The notes under the pieces: generated by a model
What the model was told of the DNA's origin: nothing
What the model saw: the letters and a program-made list of their open reading frames with translations, nothing else
Databases searched by the model: none
Shown: positions 18,456 through 26,828 of the stretch, one piece after another
Position numbering within the stretch: the first letter of the stretch is position 1
Layout: every line of letters starts with the position of its first letter
From: Listeria fleischmannii subsp. fleischmannii LU2006-1
GTDB taxonomy: Bacteria > Bacillota > Bacilli > Lactobacillales > Listeriaceae
NCBI RefSeq assembly: GCF_000344175.1
Contig: NZ_ALWW01000029.1
Span: forward strand, 78 to 37,461
Direction of reading: 5' to 3'
DNA: 37,384 nucleotides
Program-made: the position numbers and the translations under genes

Positions 18456-18483
18456 TTTACTTTCCTTTTAACTATGCTATAAT
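18456..18483 (+). promoter_or_regulatory. Promoter of the DUF1033-fni unit
   Basis: TTTACT (18456-18461), 16 bases and TATAAT (18478-18483) with an extended -10 TG (18475-18476) lie 32 bases before the DUF1033 start. Confidence 0.7.
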
Positions 18484-18515
18484 TTAAGTATTCTATATTG
18501 TGGGAGATGTTTGAG

Positions 18516-18903
18516 ATGACAGAGTGGAAAGTATTCGAAACAACCGGTGAATACGAACCATGGTGGTTTTTTGAAGATTGGGAGGAAAACATTGTTTCTA
18601 CCCATACGTACAAAGAAAAAGAAGCTGCCTTTAAAAAAATACGGGGAGCTAGCACAGCAGCTTAATGAAAACTATCCGAACCATGCCTTAAAAAAGAGCG
18701 TGCTTTTTGCTGCTTGGAATGAAGATGAAATAGCTTACTGTGAAGACTGTGAGGATGATATCCAAACCTTTCACGGATTAATTTTAATGAAACAAGAGCA
18801 AGTCTATAAACCAACTTTAGAAGAAAAAGCAATATGGTTTAAAGAAGTTGCCCCGTTTGATGTTAAATTTTCAAATGAAGAGAGTAGGGAAGAGATTGGA
18901 TAA
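18516..18903 (+). CDS. DUF1033 family protein (one frameshift)
   Basis: The product belongs to a small Firmicutes family of unknown function (DUF1033). The ATG at 18516 reads MTEWKVFETTGEYEPWWFFE, the aromatic-rich family start, and continues to KEKEAAFKK; one extra A in the seven-A run at about 18634-18640 then throws the frame off. Removing it gives AFKKYGELAQQLNENYPNHA and a 128-residue protein ending at 18903. The second half contains CEDCEDDIQTFHGLIL, with two cysteines in CEDC that might bind metal. The end overlaps the fni start, so the two are coupled. The role is unknown. Confidence 0.85.
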
Positions 18904-19963
18904 AAAAGAAGCGCTTCTTCGGGAACGCAGAAAAGATGAGCATGTAACACTTGCGTTAAAAAACTATACAGAAACCGAAGATGCTTTTTCTGATTTACAA
19001 ATTTTAGGTTCGTCACTTCCGCGCTTTGATGTGGATGCGATATCACTTGAAACTCAATTTGCGAATCATCATTTTGATTTTCCGTTTTATATCAATGCGA
19101 TGACGGGTGGAAGTCAGCATACTAAAAAAATTAACCAAGATTTAGCTGAAATAGCAAGAGAAGTGGGCATTGCAATGGCAGTCGGTTCTCAGTCCGCAGC
19201 AATTTCCAACTCGGATTTAATTTCTACCTATCAAATTGTAAGAAAAACCCATCCAAAGGGCATTTTATTTGCTAATGTAAGCCCGGAAATTTCTATTCTG
19301 GACGCTAAACGCGCGATTGATATGCTGGAGGCGAATATTTTGCAAATCCACATTAATCCGGCACAGGAACTTGTGATGAAAGAAGGCGATCGCCATTTTT
19401 CACATTGGATGGAGACGATAAAAGCATATACGGAACAAATTGACATTCCCATTGTTGTAAAAGAAGTAGGCTTCGGTATGCGTTTTGAAACGGTCAAGCT
19501 TCTTCAAGATTTAGGTGTTAAAACAGTGGATCTTGGCGGGCGAGGTGGTACAAATTTCGCTAAGATTGAAAATGACCGTCGCAGAGATAATGGCTTTGCT
19601 TTTTTAGAAAAATGGGGGTTGAAAACGGCTGAATCACTACTCGACATGCACCGCTCTCCGTTTAAAAACATGGAATTTATCGCATCTGGCGGCATTAGAA
19701 ACCCTCTTGATATGATGAAAAGTTATATTTTAGGTGCGAAAAGTGTTGGAGTTGCTGGTCTGGTGTTACATTCGCTTCGAAATGAAGGAAAAAATGTTAC
19801 TATAGAAAAATTAAATATATATAAAGAAAATTTAAAAGCCCTTTTTGTTTTAACAGATACTTTGCGACTAGAGGACGCGCCTAATGTGCCACTTGTTGTG
19901 AAAGGGGAACTTCAAGATTTTTGTTTGGCCAGAAATATTGATTTTAAACAATTAGCAAAATAA
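18896..19963 (+). CDS. fni: Type 2 isopentenyl-diphosphate isomerase
   Basis: Fni interconverts IPP and DMAPP using reduced FMN; it is the isomerase that goes with the mevalonate route. From TTG at 18896 the protein has 355 residues and begins LDKKEALLRERRKDEH, with the family RKDEH motif at residues 11-15. Further family motifs are INAMTGGS, AVGSQSAA, KEVGFGM, the FMN/Mg loop DLGGRGGTNFAKIE, and SGGIRNPLDMMKSYILGA. An in-frame ATG at 18875 is an alternative start seven codons upstream. The start overlaps the end of the DUF1033 gene by eight bases. It ends at a bidirectional terminator shared with trhO. Confidence 0.95.
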   Translation: MDKKEALLRERRKDEHVTLALKNYTETEDAFSDLQILGSSLPRFDVDAISLETQFANHHFDFPFYINAMTGGSQHTKKINQDLAEIAREVGIAMAVGSQSAAISNSDLISTYQIVRKTHPKGILFANVSPEISILDAKRAIDMLEANILQIHINPAQELVMKEGDRHFSHWMETIKAYTEQIDIPIVVKEVGFGMRFETVKLLQDLGVKTVDLGGRGGTNFAKIENDRRRDNGFAFLEKWGLKTAESLLDMHRSPFKNMEFIASGGIRNPLDMMKSYILGAKSVGVAGLVLHSLRNEGKNVTIEKLNIYKENLKALFVLTDTLRLEDAPNVPLVVKGELQDFCLARNIDFKQLAK

Positions 19964-19999
19964 AAAGAAGATGACGGGGATTCGTCATCTTCTTTTTTT
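19962..19999. terminator. Bidirectional terminator between fni and trhO
   Basis: AAAAAGAAGATGACG and CGTCATCTTCTTTTT pair perfectly over 15 bp around GGGATT, with T tracts on both sides. It ends fni on the plus strand and trhO on the minus strand; the trhO stop touches its right arm. Confidence 0.9.
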
Positions 20000-20963
20000 A
20001 GCGAATAGTTTCCGTTAATGTCTCGCCAATCGCGGCAAGGCGTGCTTCAAGATCTTCTTTTGATAAATGATTTTGTTTGACATACAAGTTTTCTGGATGT
20101 ACGCGACAAGCGTGTGAACAGCTGTGCATATATTTTTCATCATTTTCCACAGAAGCTAAAATTTGCTTGTTGCAATACGGATTAGCGCAATTTATATATC
20201 GTTCACACGGCGTTCCGTCAAAATGATCGCGCCCAACGATACGATGCTCTACTTGGTTAATCGGGACTGAAATACGTTCATCAAAAACATACATCATTCC
20301 GTCCCATAAATCACCTTTTGTATTTTCATTTTTTCCATAAGTAGCGATTCCACCATGAAGTTGAGAAACGTCATCAAATCCTGCAGTTTTTAACCAACCA
20401 GAGAATTTTTCACAACGAATGCCGCCGGTACAATAAGTGACGATTTTTTTACCATCCAGTTGCTCGCGGTTTTCTTCTACCCATTCAGGCAAATCACGAA
20501 AAGCTTTAATATCAGGGCGAACAGCTCCGCGGAAATGACCTAAATCAAATTCATAATCATTTCTAGCATCTAGAATAACTGTATCTGGGTCCTTTAAGGC
20601 CTCGCGAAATTCTTCTGGTTCCATATAATTACCCGTAACTTCGAGTGGATTTACATCGGTATCTAAATGAAGGGAAACAATTTCCGTTCGAGGACGCACA
20701 TGCATTTTTTTAAAGGCATGTTTGTCGGTTTCATCGATTTTAAAAACCATATCATGGAAGCGCAAATCAGCATGCATGTGTTCCACATATAACGCGGTTG
20801 CTTCAGTTGTACCTGAAACAGTCCCATTTATGCCTTCTTTCGCTACTAAAATTCTTCCTTTTAATCCAATCTCATTACAAAAAGCGAGGTGCTCTTTTGC
20901 GAATAATTCTGGATCATCAATTGTCGTGTATTTGTAGTATAACAACACTTGATAGTTACTCAT
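19998..20963 (-). CDS. trhO: tRNA uridine(34) hydroxylase TrhO (rhodanese family)
   Basis: TrhO uses O2 to hydroxylate uridine 34 of tRNAs, the first step to (m)cmo5U/mo5U wobble bases. The 321-residue protein (B. subtilis YbfQ, E. coli YceA type) has an N-terminal UPF0176 acylphosphatase-like domain, a central rhodanese domain ([20 protein letters not shown]) with the active Cys178 in [13 protein letters not shown], and a C-terminal cysteine-rich part ([17 protein letters not shown]) that may bind metal. I choose ATG 20963, because AAGGGTGAT lies at good distance from it; an in-frame GTG at 20972 is part of that ribosome site. Confidence 0.92.
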   Translation of the reverse strand: MSNYQVLLYYKYTTIDDPELFAKEHLAFCNEIGLKGRILVAKEGINGTVSGTTEATALYVEHMHADLRFHDMVFKIDETDKHAFKKMHVRPRTEIVSLHLDTDVNPLEVTGNYMEPEEFREALKDPDTVILDARNDYEFDLGHFRGAVRPDIKAFRDLPEWVEENREQLDGKKIVTYCTGGIRCEKFSGWLKTAGFDDVSQLHGGIATYGKNENTKGDLWDGMMYVFDERISVPINQVEHRIVGRDHFDGTPCERYINCANPYCNKQILASVENDEKYMHSCSHACRVHPENLYVKQNHLSKEDLEARLAAIGETLTETIR

Positions 20964-21124
20964 TTTTATCACCCTTATAATTTAATTTATTATGTGAATT
21001 GTTATGCATAATCATGCTTTTCTCCACAAGTTGCGCATATTATATATTACTATAAGTAGGGAGTTTTGAGCAAGTCACAAATTACTTCACTAGATGAAGT
21101 TTCTATACAATCTAAAAGTGGCTA

Positions 21125-21133
21125 TGCTATACT
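21125..21133 (+). promoter_or_regulatory. Extended -10 promoter of the yitT-like gene
   Basis: TGCTATACT is an extended -10 (TG-N-TATACT, -10 at 21128-21133) without a clear -35. Transcription from here would start near 21140, so the translation start must lie downstream, which supports ATG 21174 over the longer open frame. Confidence 0.5.
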
Positions 21134-21173
21134 AAAAAAAGATAAATGCGGAAAATGTTATAGTCAGGAAGTG

Positions 21174-22097
21174 ATGAAATTGCAAGTTAATGCGGACATC
21201 TTGGAAGAACAAGCCCTAAGGGAAGTTAAAATCCGAAGGCGTAGAAAAATGAAATGGATTTTTTATAAAATTCTTTTGATTACAATAGGCGCTATTTTAA
21301 TGGGTGTTGGTCTTGAACTATTCCTCGTAAATAATCAAATCTTAGACGGTGGTGTTGTGGGTATCTCCATTATTATTTCGCAACTTACACCTCTTCCACT
21401 TGGTATTTTAACTTTTGTATTAAACATTCCTTTTTTTATAATCGGTTATAGACAAATTGGTAAGGTTTTTGCACTATTTACACTATACGGTATTGCAGTT
21501 ATGTCTATTGTGACTCTGCTTTTGCATGATTTAGATCCTGTAACAGATGACTTGCTCCTAGCGACTGTATTTGGGGGTGTGACCCTAGGTTTGGGTGTTG
21601 GACTTGTTATTCGAAACGGAGGAGCGCTTGACGGTACGGAAATTGTGTCCATTATTATTAATGGTAAGACGCCATTTTCAACGGGGCAGATTATTATGGT
21701 TATTAATATTATCATTTTTTCGATAGCCGGATTTGCGTTTAATTGGGACCGGGCGATGTATTCGCTTATTACATATTTTTTAGCGTATAAAGTCATTGAT
21801 ATTGTGATTCAAGGGATGGATGAATCAAAAAGTGCCTTTATTATTAGTCGTTACCATGAAGAAATCGGACTTGAAATTATGGAACAAATTGGGAAAAGTG
21901 TGACTTATTTAGACTCGACTGGTGGATATTCAGGTGATGCGAATAAGGTGATTTTTGTTATTATTTCACGTTTTGAAGAAGTTAAATTAAAAGCTATTTT
22001 AGATGATATTGATCCGGATGCTTTCTTGGCGGTCGGGGGGAGCATGTCGGAGGTTCGGGGTGGTCAAATGAGAACGAAACGAACACCTCATTTATAA
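21174..22097 (+). CDS. YitT family membrane protein (DUF161/DUF2179)
   Basis: The 307-residue protein has a basic N-terminus (KIRRRRKMK), five or so hydrophobic segments between about 30 and 205 (ILLITIGAILMGVGLELFL; LPLGILTFVLNIPFFIIGY; ATVFGGVTLGLGVGLVI; IIMVINIIIFSIAGFAF) and a C-terminal DUF2179 domain (about 220-300) with YSGDANKVIFVIISRFE. The family is common in Firmicutes, often several copies per genome, with no agreed function. I start at ATG 21174 after CAGGAAG because the promoter lies at 21125-21133; the open frame extends upstream to 21066 but that part would not be transcribed. Confidence 0.85.
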   Translation: MKLQVNADILEEQALREVKIRRRRKMKWIFYKILLITIGAILMGVGLELFLVNNQILDGGVVGISIIISQLTPLPLGILTFVLNIPFFIIGYRQIGKVFALFTLYGIAVMSIVTLLLHDLDPVTDDLLLATVFGGVTLGLGVGLVIRNGGALDGTEIVSIIINGKTPFSTGQIIMVINIIIFSIAGFAFNWDRAMYSLITYFLAYKVIDIVIQGMDESKSAFIISRYHEEIGLEIMEQIGKSVTYLDSTGGYSGDANKVIFVIISRFEEVKLKAILDDIDPDAFLAVGGSMSEVRGGQMRTKRTPHL

Positions 22098-22111
22098 TTG
22101 TAAAGTTATCT

Positions 22112-22128
22112 TTTGACCTTTTTTGACC
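22112..22128 (-). promoter_or_regulatory. CtsR operator of the clpP gene
   Basis: On the minus strand the bases read GGTCAAA-AAA-GGTCAAA, an exact match to the CtsR heptad repeat (RGTCAAA-NAN-RGTCAAA). It covers the -35 of the clpP promoter, so bound CtsR would block RNA polymerase and heat or protein stress would release it. Confidence 0.85.
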
Positions 22129-22141
22129 AAAAGTGTACAAT
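22113..22141 (+). promoter_or_regulatory. Promoter of the clpP gene
   Basis: TTGACC (22113-22118), 17 bases and TACAAT (22136-22141) form a strong SigA promoter, 37 bases before the chosen ATG. It is overlapped by the CtsR operator. Confidence 0.8.
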
Positions 22142-22178
22142 AAATATGTAATTTTGAAAAAGAGAGGACGTGCAGAAT

Positions 22179-22745
22179 ATGGCGGAAGAGAAAAAACAAG
22201 ACGTAAATAGTTTATTGACTCAAAAAATGATTGAGAATCGTACCATTTTAATTTATGGTGAAATTAACCAAGATTTAGCCAAAGAGGTTTCGAGTCAGTT
22301 ACTTCTTTTAGAATCTTTAAGTGATGAGCCAATTACGATTTTTATTAATAGTCAGGGTGGCCACGTGGAAGCTGGGGACACTATTCATGATATGATTCGT
22401 TTTGTAAAACCGGACGTTCGCGTTGTTGGAACAGGTTGGGTAGCAAGTGCTGGTATTACGATTTACTTAGCTAGTAAAAAAGAAAATCGCTTCAGCTTAC
22501 CAAATACGCGCTATATGATTCACCAACCTCTAGGCGGCGTCCAAGGTCAAAGTAGTGAAATTGAAATTGAAGCGCGTGAAATTATTCGGATGCGCGAACG
22601 AATTAATCGCCTTATTAGTGAAGCGACAGGGCAACCATTTGAAAAAATTGCGAAAGATACAGACCGCAATTTCTGGTTATCTGCAGATAGTGCTATCGAA
22701 TATGGTATTGTTAATAAAATTATTGAAACTGGTTCTGAACTTTAA
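22179..22745 (+). CDS. clpP: ClpP1-like ATP-dependent Clp protease proteolytic subunit
   Basis: This serine protease subunit forms the ClpP barrel that degrades proteins fed by Clp ATPases. From ATG 22179 (GTG 22170 is an in-frame alternative) it has 188 residues. The catalytic serine is Ser90 in GWVASAG and the histidine His115 in RYMIHQPLGG, but the third residue is Asn164 in TDRNFW, where most ClpPs have Asp. This Asn triad and the sequence style match Listeria ClpP1, the paralogue that is poorly active alone and works in mixed barrels with ClpP2. Its place before ftsK is that of tepA in Bacillus, but its length and CtsR operator argue for ClpP. Confidence 0.88.
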   Translation: MAEEKKQDVNSLLTQKMIENRTILIYGEINQDLAKEVSSQLLLLESLSDEPITIFINSQGGHVEAGDTIHDMIRFVKPDVRVVGTGWVASAGITIYLASKKENRFSLPNTRYMIHQPLGGVQGQSSEIEIEAREIIRMRERINRLISEATGQPFEKIAKDTDRNFWLSADSAIEYGIVNKIIETGSEL

Positions 22746-22752
22746 GTTTTGT

Positions 22753-22785
22753 AAACCGCAGCTTTTTTCGAAGTTGCGGTTTTTT
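22753..22785 (+). terminator. Terminator of clpP
   Basis: AAACCGCAGC and GTTGCGGTTT pair over 10 bp (one G-U) around a T-rich loop and are followed by T residues, eight bases after the clpP stop. Confidence 0.85.
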
Positions 22786-22840
22786 GCGTACATCTGTTTG
22801 GGAAATAGGACTTTGGAATGAGTCGAGGTTTTATGAAATA

Positions 22841-22849
22841 TGGTATAAT
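22841..22849 (+). promoter_or_regulatory. Extended -10 promoter of ftsK
   Basis: TGGTATAAT gives a perfect extended -10 (TATAAT at 22844-22849), 63 bases before the ftsK start. No convincing -35 is seen, as is common for extended -10 promoters. Confidence 0.55.
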
Positions 22850-22911
22850 AAAACAGGATTTTCTCGGTATTGGGCGAGAAATAGAAATGTGAAAAATAAG
22901 GTGGGAGAAAA

Positions 22912-25200
22912 TTGGCGACTCAAAAGAAAAAAACAACAACGCGAAAACGAACAAATGCGCGTTCTAAAAAGAAGAAAAACCCTATTTTTCGTTATGAAAT
23001 CATCGGTTTAATTTTTATTGCATTAGGACTTATTGGTATTTTCCATTTAGGGTTTATTGGCGAGTTTATCTATGCGCTTGGCGAATTCGTGATTGGTTCA
23101 CTAAGTTACGGCTTACTCATTAGTTTTATTATATTGGGTGGCTATTTAATGATTAAACGAGTCAAACCTAAGTTTTTTTCAAAACGTTTAATCGGTATTT
23201 ATATGATTTTTGTTGGATTAGCCATGATGTTACATATGACGTTTATTATTCAAACGTTGCCTGCTGACCGTTCATTTTTAGAATATTCGTTTCAAGTTGC
23301 TATCACAAATGTTATTCATCCTGCAGATATCGCCTCTGTTGGAGGTGGCGTAATCGGTGCGGTGACATCTTTTATCACTTATTTTTTGTTGTCCAAAATT
23401 GGTACAAATACGATTGCACTTATTTTGGTATTTGTTGGTTTATGTTTTGCTTCAGGAATTCCACTTTCCGCTGTTATGGATAAAATAAAACGAGCTTTTG
23501 CTTTTATCAAGCGAAAATTCGGTACATGGCTAGAAAAGAATAGAGAAAAGCGCGCGTTACGTGAAGAAAAACGTTTGTCAGAAGAAAAAGAAGTGACTGA
23601 GGAAATAACGCCTACTATAAATAGTCAAAAGGATGAGAAAGAGGAGAAACTGCCTCCTATTATTTCAAACTTTAGTCAAAATCAGGTGCCTGAACCAGTT
23701 GAAGAAACGGCAGAGGTTGAGGAAGAAACGAAAAATGTTCAACCTGAATTACAATTTGAACAAGAATCTTTTGAGAATGAAATTTATCAGTTGCCAACTG
23801 TGAATCTACTCACGGAGGCGAAACCAACAGATCAGTCTGCGGAGTATAATCAAATTAAAGCCAACGCTAAAAAATTAGAAGAAACTTTTGAAAGCTTTGG
23901 TGTAAAAGCCAAAATTACACAAGTTCATTTAGGGCCAGCTGTAACGAAATATGAGGTTCAACCTGCTGTTGGTGTTAAAGTGAGTCGAATTGTCTCTTTA
24001 GGGGATGATATTGCTCTCGCCCTTGCTGCAAAAGATATTCGTATTGAGGCACCGATTCCTGGTAAATCTGCTATTGGAATTGAAGTAGCTAATCAAAATG
24101 TGGCGGTTGTAACTCTTCGTGAGGTGCTTGAGAATAATAACCAAAATAAACCAGAAGATAAATTGCAAATTGCCCTCGGTCGGGATATTTCTGGGGAAGC
24201 AATGTTGGCGCATTTGAATAAGATGCCGCATTTGCTTGTTGCTGGCTCAACTGGTAGTGGGAAATCAGTTTGTATAAACGGCATCATTACTAGTATTTTA
24301 CTTCGAGCGAAACCACATGAAGTTAAAATGATGATGATTGATCCTAAAATGGTGGAATTAAACGTCTATAATGGTATTCCACATCTACTTGCTCCAGTCG
24401 TAACAAATCCAAAAAAGGCGGCTCAAGCTCTGCAAAAAGTAGTTGCTGAAATGGAACGTCGATATGATTTATTTTCTCATACAGGAACGCGAAATATGGA
24501 AGGCTATAACGAATATGTTCGCCGCCATAATGAGGAAAAAGAAGAGAAACAGGCTGAATTGCCATTTATTGTAGTGATTGTGGATGAACTTGCTGATCTT
24601 ATGATGGTAGCTTCAAATGATGTAGAAGATGCTATTACAAGGCTCGCTCAAATGGCTCGTGCTGCAGGAATTCATTTAATTATTGCCACCCAACGTCCTT
24701 CTGTCGATGTTATAACGGGTGTCATTAAAGCGAATATCCCGTCACGTATTGCTTTTGCAGTTTCAAGTGCAACCGATTCTAGAACTATTTTAGACATGGG
24801 GGGGGCTGAGAAACTACTTGGGCGCGGCGATATGCTGTTTTTACCTGTAGGGTCTAGTAAGCCAACACGTGTTCAAGGAGCCTTTTTATCTGATAACGAA
24901 GTGGAAAAAGTGGTTAATTTTGTTATTTCTCAGCAAAAAGCTCAGTATAATGAAGATATGATTCCGGACGATGTACCAGAAGTTTCAGAAGAGAGTGAAG
25001 ATGAATTATATCATGATGCTGTGCAACTTGTTGTGGAAATGCAAACAGCTTCGGTCTCCATGTTGCAGCGGAAATTTAGAATAGGTTATAACCGTGCGGC
25101 ACGTTTAGTAGATGAAATGGAACAAAGAGGTGTGGTTGGGCCTCATGAGGGGAGCAAGCCTCGTCGTGTAAATATTGAACAACTTGATCCAGAAGAATAA
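22912..25200 (+). CDS. ftsK: DNA translocase FtsK/SpoIIIE
   Basis: This membrane-anchored DNA pump clears chromosomes from the division septum. Of 762 residues, a basic head ([13 protein letters not shown]) precedes four hydrophobic segments within about 28-190 ([64 protein letters not shown]). A charged linker rich in E and K fills about 205-290. The RecA-like motor has Walker [11 protein letters not shown] (about 443-452), Walker [14 protein letters not shown] and [17 protein letters not shown]. The C-terminal gamma winged helix (about 697-755; [21 protein letters not shown]) reads polarity sequences. The start is TTG at 22912. It has its own promoter and terminator. Confidence 0.94.
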   Translation: MATQKKKTTTRKRTNARSKKKKNPIFRYEIIGLIFIALGLIGIFHLGFIGEFIYALGEFVIGSLSYGLLISFIILGGYLMIKRVKPKFFSKRLIGIYMIFVGLAMMLHMTFIIQTLPADRSFLEYSFQVAITNVIHPADIASVGGGVIGAVTSFITYFLLSKIGTNTIALILVFVGLCFASGIPLSAVMDKIKRAFAFIKRKFGTWLEKNREKRALREEKRLSEEKEVTEEITPTINSQKDEKEEKLPPIISNFSQNQVPEPVEETAEVEEETKNVQPELQFEQESFENEIYQLPTVNLLTEAKPTDQSAEYNQIKANAKKLEETFESFGVKAKITQVHLGPAVTKYEVQPAVGVKVSRIVSLGDDIALALAAKDIRIEAPIPGKSAIGIEVANQNVAVVTLREVLENNNQNKPEDKLQIALGRDISGEAMLAHLNKMPHLLVAGSTGSGKSVCINGIITSILLRAKPHEVKMMMIDPKMVELNVYNGIPHLLAPVVTNPKKAAQALQKVVAEMERRYDLFSHTGTRNMEGYNEYVRRHNEEKEEKQAELPFIVVIVDELADLMMVASNDVEDAITRLAQMARAAGIHLIIATQRPSVDVITGVIKANIPSRIAFAVSSATDSRTILDMGGAEKLLGRGDMLFLPVGSSKPTRVQGAFLSDNEVEKVVNFVISQQKAQYNEDMIPDDVPEVSEESEDELYHDAVQLVVEMQTASVSMLQRKFRIGYNRAARLVDEMEQRGVVGPHEGSKPRRVNIEQLDPEE

Positions 25201-25212
25201 AAAAGTCCATAG

Positions 25213-25243
25213 AAAAACCAGTACATGATGTTCTGGTTTTTTT
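25213..25243 (+). terminator. Terminator of ftsK
   Basis: AAAAACCAG pairs with CTGGTTTTT, and an inner ACAT/ATGT stem extends the hairpin almost to its loop; the plus strand continues with T residues. Confidence 0.85.
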
Positions 25244-25254
25244 CTTTATATATA

Positions 25255-25268
25255 TGTAAACGCTTACT
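25255..25268 (+). promoter_or_regulatory. cre-like site (CcpA) upstream of tcsA
   Basis: TGTAAACGCTTACT matches the catabolite-responsive element consensus TGWAANCGNTNWCA at 13 of 14 positions. It lies about 80 bases upstream of the tcsA promoter, a position that can support activation or repression by CcpA. A weaker copy (two mismatches) lies at 25379-25392, just past the start point, where repression would be expected. A CodY-like 15-mer with three mismatches lies at 25294-25308. Confidence 0.5.
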
Positions 25269-25322
25269 GTTGATGCATTCTAGAATAAAATTAAATTTTC
25301 GGAATATATTTGTATTTAAAAA

Positions 25323-25376
25323 AACTGCTTTTCATTGTTTATTTCTAGAACGGAACATGGTATATTAAAAGCAGTT
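25323..25376 (+). promoter_or_regulatory. tcsA promoter enclosed by a 10-bp inverted repeat
   Basis: TTTATT (25338-25343), a 17-base spacer and TATATT (25361-25366) form the likely promoter. It is bracketed exactly by AACTGCTTTT (25323-25332) and AAAAGCAGTT (25367-25376), a perfect 10-bp inverted repeat whose right arm covers the start point. The leader from here to the tcsA start is about 130 bases; GTTTAC and GTAAAC in it can pair at long range, but no known riboswitch was recognised. Confidence 0.5.
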
Positions 25377-25505
25377 AGAGTATACGTTTACAATGGAAAC
25401 CCGTTTTATAACAAAAAGGGAACGTACATAAGTTTTAATGAGACGAATGTTCGGAGTAAACCGTTAAATCTAGCTGACATTTTATCTCTTGGGAGGGGTT
25501 TGCAG

Positions 25506-26582
25506 GTGAAAAAGCGTACATTTGCTTTGGCACTAACAACAGTTTTAGTTTCCGCGGTTTTATTGGGAGCTTGTGGTTCAAATGATTCTGATAGTAAAGG
25601 TGGAGGTAGCAAAAAAAGTGATAAAGATTTCACTGTTGCCATGGTTACCGATACTGGCGGTGTAGATGATCGTTCGTTTAACCAATCAGCTTGGGAAGGC
25701 TTGAAGGAGTTTGGTAAAGAAAACGATATGGAAAAAGGCACTGATGGCTATAACTATTTACAATCTGCATCAGAAGCTGACTACAAAACAAATTTAAACA
25801 CAGCTGTTCGTTCAAACTATGATTTAATTTTTGGTATAGGCTACAAATTAAAAGAAGCGATTGAAACAGTTTCTAAACAAAACCCAGATAACCATTTTGC
25901 TATCGTTGATGATACAATTGATGATCGCGATAATGTTGTTAGCATTGGCTTTAAAGATAATGATGGTTCGTTCTTAGTTGGTGTTGTAGCAGGTCTTACA
26001 ACGAAAACTGATAAAGTTGGCTTTGTGGGTGGCGTAAAAGGTGCCGTTATCGACCGTTTTGAAGCAGGCTTTACTGAAGGTGTAAAAGCTGTTAATCCTG
26101 ATGCCAAAATCGATGTTCAATACGCGAATGATTTTGCGAAAGCGGATAAAGGACAACAAATCGCTTCTACAATGTATTCAAGTGGCGTAGATATTATTTT
26201 CCACGCAGCTGGTGGTACAGGTAACGGAGTATTTGCAGAAGCTAAAAACTTGAAGAAAAAAGATCCAAGTCGTGCCGTTTGGGTTATCGGTGTTGACCGT
26301 GACCAGTGGGACGAAGGTAAAGTAAAAGCAAATGATGGTAAAGAGTATAATGTAACTTTAACTTCTGAAATTAAGCGCGTTGATATTGCTGTAAAAGATT
26401 TATCTACTCGTGCAAAAGCTGGAGATTTCCCAGGTGGAGAAAAGATTGAATACGGTCTTGATAAAGACGCGGTAGGCCTATCTCCTCACCAAGATAACAT
26501 CTCACCTGATGTACTTAAAAAAGTGGATGAATATAAACAAAAAATAATTAATGGCGAAATTAAAGTTCCAGAAAAACCTTGA
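25506..26582 (+). CDS. tcsA: TcsA, nucleoside-binding lipoprotein (BMP/PnrA family)
   Basis: This is the surface lipoprotein known in Listeria as CD4+ T-cell-stimulating antigen. Its BMP/PnrA/NupN family binds purine nucleosides for ABC import, which fits the ABC genes that follow. Of 358 residues, the signal peptide MKKRTFALALTTVLVSAVLLGAC has the lipidated cysteine at 23; a Gly/Ser/Asp/Lys linker follows, then the periplasmic-binding fold (VAMVTDTGGVDDRSFNQSAW; VGFVGGVKGAVIDRFEAGF; IFHAAGGTGNGVF; VIGVDRDQW). I choose GTG 25506, eight bases after GGGAGGGG; the open frame extends upstream to 25335 but that part lies across the promoter. Nucleoside specificity is from the family, not shown here. 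Confidence 0.93.
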   Translation: MKKRTFALALTTVLVSAVLLGACGSNDSDSKGGGSKKSDKDFTVAMVTDTGGVDDRSFNQSAWEGLKEFGKENDMEKGTDGYNYLQSASEADYKTNLNTAVRSNYDLIFGIGYKLKEAIETVSKQNPDNHFAIVDDTIDDRDNVVSIGFKDNDGSFLVGVVAGLTTKTDKVGFVGGVKGAVIDRFEAGFTEGVKAVNPDAKIDVQYANDFAKADKGQQIASTMYSSGVDIIFHAAGGTGNGVFAEAKNLKKKDPSRAVWVIGVDRDQWDEGKVKANDGKEYNVTLTSEIKRVDIAVKDLSTRAKAGDFPGGEKIEYGLDKDAVGLSPHQDNISPDVLKKVDEYKQKIINGEIKVPEKP

Positions 26583-26590
26583 TGAAATAA

Positions 26591-26625
26591 AAAAACGGTA
26601 GGGCCGATTTATCGGCCTACCGTTT
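26591..26625 (+). terminator. Hairpin after tcsA (partial terminator)
   Basis: AAACGGTAGG and CCTACCGTTT pair over 10 bp, continued by CCGAT/ATCGG with a bulged G. Only a short T run is inside the arm and little T follows, so it may attenuate and set a high tcsA to transporter ratio, as is common for binding-protein genes. Confidence 0.65.
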
Positions 26626-26635
26626 AACCTTTTAA

Positions 26636-26649
26636 TGAAACCGCTTTCT
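26636..26649 (+). promoter_or_regulatory. cre-like site before the nucleoside ABC genes
   Basis: TGAAACCGCTTTCT matches the cre consensus TGWAANCGNTNWCA at 13 of 14 positions. It follows the tcsA hairpin directly. With the cre-like sites before tcsA it suggests CcpA control of the whole uptake system. The rest of the 349-base gap to the ABC gene holds an ATTGC/GCAAT dyad near 26714-26731, three TCGAG repeats and a possible short leader reading frame; no clear promoter was found. Confidence 0.45.
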
Positions 26650-26828
26650 AATAACTGGTAAACCCTTTTACTAAACAACTAAAAAGATTTTTATGTTTTT
26701 TATAAATTATGATTGCAATGCGTGGCAATTAGAAATAAAATAAGGTGATGCCTTTTTTATAGCTTACATTGATTACTTGATACATAACTTTAAACAGAAG
26801 AGAGCATTTGAAATAAACGGATAAAAAA

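Noticed and set aside
21066-21173. N-terminal extension of the YitT-like protein
   Set aside because: An extended -10 promoter lies inside it and a ribosome site precedes ATG 21174, so the extension is unlikely to be translated.
22179-22745. TepA (translocation-enhancing peptidase) as in Bacillus at this position
   Set aside because: The size (188 aa), the ClpP-type RYMIHQPLGG and TDRNFW motifs and the exact CtsR operator fit ClpP1 better.
25377-25505. Purine riboswitch in the tcsA leader
   Set aside because: The conserved three-way-junction core sequences were not found; only a weak long-range GTTTAC/GTAAAC pairing is present.
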